From the NCBI GenBank assembly GCA_036835375.1, contig DAITMB010000169.1, forward strand, positions 1-8,804: a DNA stretch of 8,804 nucleotides. Direction: 5' to 3'. Below the pieces are notes generated by a model. The model saw nothing but the letters and a program-made list of their open reading frames with translations. It was not told the origin of the DNA and did not search any database. The stretch is from JANQTF01 sp036835375. GTDB taxonomy: Bacteria; Bacteroidota; Bacteroidia; J057. Within the stretch, counting starts at the first letter, position 1, and each line of letters begins with the position of its first letter. Made by a program: the position numbers and the translations under genes. Of this stretch, positions 5,521-8,804 are shown one piece after another.

Positions 5521-7504
5521 GTCTATAGGAAGGGTGGTAGAGCTTCAACTCAAATGTTGTGCCTTGGCCAGGGTGGCTATATGGAATGAGCTCGGCGTTG
5601 ATGAACTTCGCAAAGTCATAGGAGATCACCAGTCCTAGTCCAGATCCTCTCTCACCATTGGTTCCAAGGCTGGACTGGCTGTTGCGGTGCGGCAGTTGCT
5701 GGAGTTGAGCCGGGTCCATGCCTATTCCTTGGTCCACGACGCGAATGATCCAGCCCGTTTCTACATCCCGGGCTTCGAGTATGACTTCTTGTCCGGGGTG
5801 AGAATACTTGATAGCATTATCGAGCAGGTTGCGGATGATGAGCCGTATGGCCTCGGTGTCCGCAAAAATTTTCATTTCAGGAGTAAATACACGCCGGATA
5901 GACACCCCCTTTTCCCAAGCCACCATGTCGGCCAAGTCCAGCACTGGCGCGACCATTTGTCTGAATGATATCCATTCCGGATTGATTTTCCAGCCGCTGA
6001 GCTGGTTCTGCGCCCAGTATAGAAGGTTGTCCAGTAGGTTGGAGGTGCGCATGAAACGCTTTTGAAGGTCTTTGATCAACATCATTCGCTCTTGATCGGT
6101 GATCTCCTCACTGTCCATGATGTCTAGTGCGCCCTGAAGCACCGTGAGTGGATGTCGAAAATCGTGGGAAATGATCCCAAACCAACGGTCCTTGGTCTCA
6201 TTGAGCGAACTGAGCTCTGCCTTTTGCTCCATGAGTAGGGCTTGGTGCTCAAGGAGATGGGAATTTTTTTGCTCGATGATTTGGCTGGTGATGCCCAGCT
6301 GCTCATTTTTTTGGCGGATCAGGGCATTTTTACGAATTAAGAGAAAAATAAAAATGACCAGAAAGACAAGCCCCAGAGAAGTTCCGATGAGGAGGAGATT
6401 TCGAGTCTCTAACTCTGCGTGTGAGAGTTCCTGTTCCATGCGAAGGCGGTCGTTTTCGAGCTTTTCTCTGTCCAGTTCAGATTCGGAGAGAAGAGAGGTG
6501 ACGTATCGCTCGTTGCTTTCTTTGGTGAGGCTATCGTGGAGTCGGAGGTGGAGGTGAAGCCATATAAGGGCCTTCTGATGATCTCCCTGGAGAGAGTCAA
6601 TTCGGGAGCGGAAAAAGTAGATATCGGGCAAGAATGTGGTCAAATTTCGATCCAAAGCGATTTTTTGTGCACTTTTCAGCTTGTTCTCTGCTGTTGCATA
6701 TTGTCCGAGTGCTAGGTAAAGTTGCACTTCGCCCAGCTTCGAGACCAGCGATAAGCGGGGCCCCTGATTGCTATCCAGCTGCTGAAATAAACTATTTGCC
6801 TCTTGAATGACTTTCTTCGCTTCGCTATACTGCTTGTTTTTGATGTAAGTATCAGCGAGGCTGTTGAAGCAATTGGCCTGCTGCGCCACGGATGCATCAG
6901 TCTCGCAATAGAGGTGAATCGCACGGCGGAGATAGTGTTCCGCCGAGTCCAGCTCTCCCATACGATTGAGCGTGATGCCGAGCGCCTCATAGCTGGCTGC
7001 GAGAACAGAGAACGTCTCAGCAGCTTTTGCTCTTTCAATCAGTTCGCGGCTGATTCCTGTTGCTTTTTCCCAATCCTCCAGCTCGAAGTAGATTCCATTG
7101 AGGTTGATTAGTGCCTTGAGGTAGCGTTCTTCCGTGTCATAGTCTTTAGCGAGTCGCAAGGCGATGAGGGTCCATTTCAGGGCGATGTCAAAGCGTTCTG
7201 TGAGTGCGTAGCCTACCCCAATGTGCCTAGCGGCAAGCCCTCTGCTCACCGAGTCGCCTAGACGGTAGGCCAGTTCAAAGGCTTGACTCCCGTAATCCTT
7301 CAATCGATCAGGTGAGAGAGAAGACTCCGCGCCGAGGGCCAGGAGAGCCTTCAATTTTTGAGAATCAGGGCTACTCGGGGCCGCTACGATGCGCCGCAAG
7401 GAGTCGAGCACATGCTCTTGGGGGGGTAGCTGTGCCGCAGCGTGCCAGTGGTTGAACACCAGAATCGCTGTCAGGATCCCGTGCACAATGATTCTTCGAG
7501 ACAT
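5492..7504 (-). CDS. Membrane-bound TPR-containing sensor histidine kinase
   Basis: This 670-residue protein is a transmembrane histidine kinase with a periplasmic TPR sensor. The ATG at 7504 gives a normal signal peptide (Arg3-Arg4, hydrophobic core, cleavage near HAAA-Q at 21-25). An in-frame TTG at 7528 would add eight residues ahead of it and is less likely. Tetratricopeptide-like helical repeats span about 30-325, with repeat cores such as YEALGITLNRMGELDSAEHY and LGEVQLYLALGQYATAENKL. A charged, probably coiled-coil stretch (330-368) leads to one membrane helix (369-392) and a second coiled coil (393-439). The kinase core has the H-box ISHDFRHPL (His447), N-box LLDNAIKYS (Asn563), and G-boxes DQGIGM (from Asp591) and GSGLGL (620-624). 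No receiver or DNA-binding domain is attached and no regulator gene adjoins it, so it must act on a regulator elsewhere or on the nearby LytTR protein. TPRs probably bind a protein partner; the signal is unknown. Confidence 0.93.
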   Translation of the reverse strand: MSRRIIVHGILTAILVFNHWHAAAQLPPQEHVLDSLRRIVAAPSSPDSQKLKALLALGAESSLSPDRLKDYGSQAFELAYRLGDSVSRGLAARHIGVGYALTERFDIALKWTLIALRLAKDYDTEERYLKALINLNGIYFELEDWEKATGISRELIERAKAAETFSVLAASYEALGITLNRMGELDSAEHYLRRAIHLYCETDASVAQQANCFNSLADTYIKNKQYSEAKKVIQEANSLFQQLDSNQGPRLSLVSKLGEVQLYLALGQYATAENKLKSAQKIALDRNLTTFLPDIYFFRSRIDSLQGDHQKALIWLHLHLRLHDSLTKESNERYVTSLLSESELDREKLENDRLRMEQELSHAELETRNLLLIGTSLGLVFLVIFIFLLIRKNALIRQKNEQLGITSQIIEQKNSHLLEHQALLMEQKAELSSLNETKDRWFGIISHDFRHPLTVLQGALDIMDSEEITDQERMMLIKDLQKRFMRTSNLLDNLLYWAQNQLSGWKINPEWISFRQMVAPVLDLADMVAWEKGVSIRRVFTPEMKIFADTEAIRLIIRNLLDNAIKYSHPGQEVILEARDVETGWIIRVVDQGIGMDPAQLQQLPHRNSQSSLGTNGERGSGLGLVISYDFAKFINAELIPYSHPGQGTTFELKLYHPSYRPLAQTPEEA

Positions 7505-7549
7505 ATACAAAGTTGCAGATTCTTGCAAAAAATGAACAGACCAGCTCCG

Positions 7550-7572
7550 AAAAAACCGGGGCGGCTTCCCGG
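7550..7572 (-). terminator. Terminator-like hairpin in the TPR kinase leader (possible attenuator)
   Basis: On the minus strand CCGGG, a 7-base loop and CCCGG form a 5-bp all-GC stem followed directly by TTTTTT. This is the layout of an intrinsic terminator. It lies 46 bases upstream of the kinase ATG and in the same direction. If transcription starts further upstream, it would act as an attenuator in the leader. If the promoter lies between the hairpin and the gene, it instead shields the kinase from upstream minus-strand transcription. Confidence 0.45.
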
Positions 7573-7740
7573 ATTATTTCTAAATAAAGTGGCAATAAGC
7601 CATAAGGGAAAAGCTGGCTGATTTTCTTTGCTTTTGCACGCCAAAATTGGGCGCAAGCGTACATTCTACCTCCGGCGAAGCAGCTTGGAAAAAAGGATAG
7701 GATCAATGTAGGGTGAAATTGGGTAAGCTTGTAGGATAAG

Positions 7741-7753
7741 TTGTAATTTACAA
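7741..7753. repeat. 13-base palindrome, possible operator
   Basis: TTGTAA and TTACAA are exact reverse complements around a central T. The site overlaps a weak plus-strand -7-like element (TAATTTAC from 7744) about 100 bases before the M36 start, a suitable place for a dimeric regulator. AT-rich palindromes of this length can arise by chance. Confidence 0.3.
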
Positions 7754-7773
7754 ACCCATTGTTTGGCTTTTTT
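7751..7773 (+). terminator. Weak hairpin followed by a T-run, upstream of the M36 gene
   Basis: CAAAC (7751-7755) pairs with GTTTG (7761-7765) around CCATT, and GC plus six T follow. It is oriented toward the M36 gene. The stem is short and AT-rich, so termination would be inefficient. It shares five bases (7751-7753 plus flanks) with or abuts the neighbouring palindrome, so the two folds would compete. Confidence 0.25.
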
Positions 7774-7775
7774 GC

Positions 7776-7790
7776 CAGTTAAGTCAACTG
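7776..7790. repeat. Short inverted repeat with a LytTR-like half-site
   Basis: CAGTT (7776-7780) and AACTG (7786-7790) are reverse complements around AAGTC. The plus-strand string CCAGTTAAG (7775-7783) resembles the published AgrA/LytTR half-site consensus, with the first base differing. LytTR sites are normally two direct repeats about 21 bases apart, and no second copy is visible at that distance. Confidence 0.2.
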
Positions 7791-7851
7791 CTCAAAGTCT
7801 TTTTCAAGCAGAATCCCCTGTTCTATTGTACCTCCCTCAAAGAAAGTCTTT

Positions 7852-8804
7852 ATGCGAATAGTCCAACCCTTACTCATTCTACTATTTTCGACCGTTTTGA
7901 ATGTTCAGGCCCAATCGCTTCAGGATAAGGCTAAGGACCTTGTTACCGCCACCCTTGCACAGCGTGGCGAGGAATTGGCACTCACCCCACTCGATTGGGG
8001 GGAGGCGACGGTTTCGGACTTTTATACTTCGGCCAACGGCGTCAGTCACTTATATTTGCAACAAGCGTGGGGAGGTATTTCGATGCGGGGTGCTATTCTC
8101 AATGCCAACGTATTTCAAGGAAAAGTCATCAGCCTAGACCATCGTTTTGTAACCGATCTGGCTGGTAAAATTCAAACGACGCAGGCAACCCTGTCTCAGG
8201 AGCAGGCAATTGAAGCTGCGGCAAGTTTTCTCGGCCTCCAGGATTGGAGCCATCTCGCGCTGGAGGCTCGTCCTCAAGGGCCGGCTCAGCGGGCACTGTT
8301 TCGCGCACCGGGATTGTCAAACGACCCAATCTCAGTGCAACTCTCTTTTGCTAGCGCCTCTATAGGTCAGGTTCGGCTGGCTTGGGAAGTTCGTATTTAC
8401 ACCAGCGATCACCAGCACTGGTGGGGCGTGTGGGTCGATGCCGAAAACGCCCAAATCCTTGCCAAAGATGATTGGGTGCTGCATTGTAGCTGGGACCACT
8501 CCGAGAGTCTGGTAACTCCGGGGAGTGACCTTGCTCACACCCTCGCTCACGCGCATGAGCACAGCTACCGTCTGGCAGAAACGCCCATGGAATTGTATGC
8601 TCCCTTCCAGCCGATGGCAACGCCTTCTTATCGCGTGTTTCCTTATCCAGTGGAAAGCCCCAATCACGGAGCGCGTGCACTGGTGATCGATCCTTCTGAT
8701 GTCAATGCCTCGCCTTTTGGATGGCATGACGTGGATGGAGTTCCGGGAGAGGAATTTACAATCACGCGAGGCAACAACGTCTGGGCCCAAGAGGACCGGA
8801 ATGG
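7852..8804 (+). CDS. M36 (fungalysin) family extracellular metallopeptidase, N-terminal part (3' end outside window)
   Basis: The ATG at 7852 is the only plausible start: the frame upstream has no start codon before a TAA at 7780-7782. The 317 complete codons seen run off the window. A signal peptide covers residues 1-20 (MRIVQPLLILLF core, cleavage after VQA). Residues about 35-110 fit the fungalysin/thermolysin propeptide (FTP), with HLYLQQAWGGISMRGAIL (66-83). A second propeptide-like part (115-205) includes LAWEVRIYTSD and the HWWGVWVDAENAQIL stretch. Next comes a His-rich segment (226-238). The stretch SPNHGARALVID and SPFGWHDVDG followed by TITRGNNVWAQEDRNG (304-318) is characteristic of the junction to the M36 catalytic domain. 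The zinc motif HExxH lies beyond the window, so activity cannot be judged. In this phylum such proteins are often secreted by the type IX system through a C-terminal domain, also not visible here. Confidence 0.9.
   Translation, partial: MRIVQPLLILLFSTVLNVQAQSLQDKAKDLVTATLAQRGEELALTPLDWGEATVSDFYTSANGVSHLYLQQAWGGISMRGAILNANVFQGKVISLDHRFVTDLAGKIQTTQATLSQEQAIEAAASFLGLQDWSHLALEARPQGPAQRALFRAPGLSNDPISVQLSFASASIGQVRLAWEVRIYTSDHQHWWGVWVDAENAQILAKDDWVLHCSWDHSESLVTPGSDLAHTLAHAHEHSYRLAETPMELYAPFQPMATPSYRVFPYPVESPNHGARALVIDPSDVNASPFGWHDVDGVPGEEFTITRGNNVWAQEDRN

Larger units (their letters stand above)
7505..7851. other. Divergent intergenic region between the TPR kinase and M36 peptidase genes
   Basis: This stretch of about 350 bases holds the control regions of two divergent genes and no credible coding frame. 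It contains, from left to right, a GC-rich hairpin next to a run of six A (7550-7572), a looser imperfect inverted repeat around 7636-7656 (CGCC pairing with GGCG), a 13-base palindrome (7741-7753), a small hairpin followed by six T (7751-7773), and another 5-bp inverted repeat (7776-7790). CTCAAAG occurs twice, at 7791-7797 and 7836-7842. A weak plus-strand promoter match is TTG at 7719-7721, then 22 bases, then TAATTTAC at 7744, which overlaps the palindrome. No good promoter match was found for the kinase on the minus strand. Confidence 0.6.

Noticed and set aside
7371..7706. Minus-strand open frame crossing the TPR kinase start
   Set aside because: It overlaps the kinase signal peptide and TPR region in another frame, and its low-complexity C-terminus resembles a shadow translation.
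8332..8790. Minus-strand open frame of 152 codons inside the M36 gene
   Set aside because: It is antisense to the propeptide and M36 junction motifs, which are clearly the coding sense.

Overview
The window looks like chromosomal DNA of a Bacteroidota bacterium. The signs are a LytS-type kinase paired with a LytTR-type response regulator, a secreted TPR sensor kinase, a secreted M36 (fungalysin) metallopeptidase of the kind common in this phylum, the C-terminus of an outer-membrane beta-barrel protein ending in aromatic residues, and starts with AT-rich leaders and mostly no clear Shine-Dalgarno sequence. I cannot place it below phylum with confidence. No RNA genes, insertion sequences or CRISPR arrays are visible.

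Layout. At the left edge is the end of an outer-membrane beta-barrel gene (+, cut by the window, ending at 176). It converges on a cyclophilin-type prolyl isomerase lipoprotein gene (-, 268-858). Two inverted repeats lie between them. A divergent intergenic region of about 260 bases leads into a plus-strand group: a LytS-like membrane histidine kinase (1118-2191), its LytTR response regulator (2188-2898, ATGA overlap), and a secreted S9 serine peptidase of the glutamyl-endopeptidase type (2955-5435). That peptidase converges on a TPR-containing membrane sensor histidine kinase (-, 5492-7504), with a strong hairpin at the junction. A further divergent region of about 350 bases carries several small palindromes and hairpins. 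It leads to the propeptide half of an M36 metallopeptidase (+, 7852 to the window end; catalytic domain outside).

How the genes may work together. Two exported peptidases sit next to two signalling units. The kinase/regulator pair could plausibly control the S9 peptidase, because only 56 bases and no clear terminator separate them. The TPR kinase has no partner regulator here and shares its upstream region with the M36 gene. A locus for sensing and digesting extracellular peptides is a reasonable hypothesis, but the evidence is only gene order and family membership. Nothing in the window is clearly a new kind of system. The most distinctive elements are the terminator-like hairpin in the TPR kinase leader, the cluster of palindromes before the M36 gene, and the hairpin built into the end of the TPR kinase reading frame.
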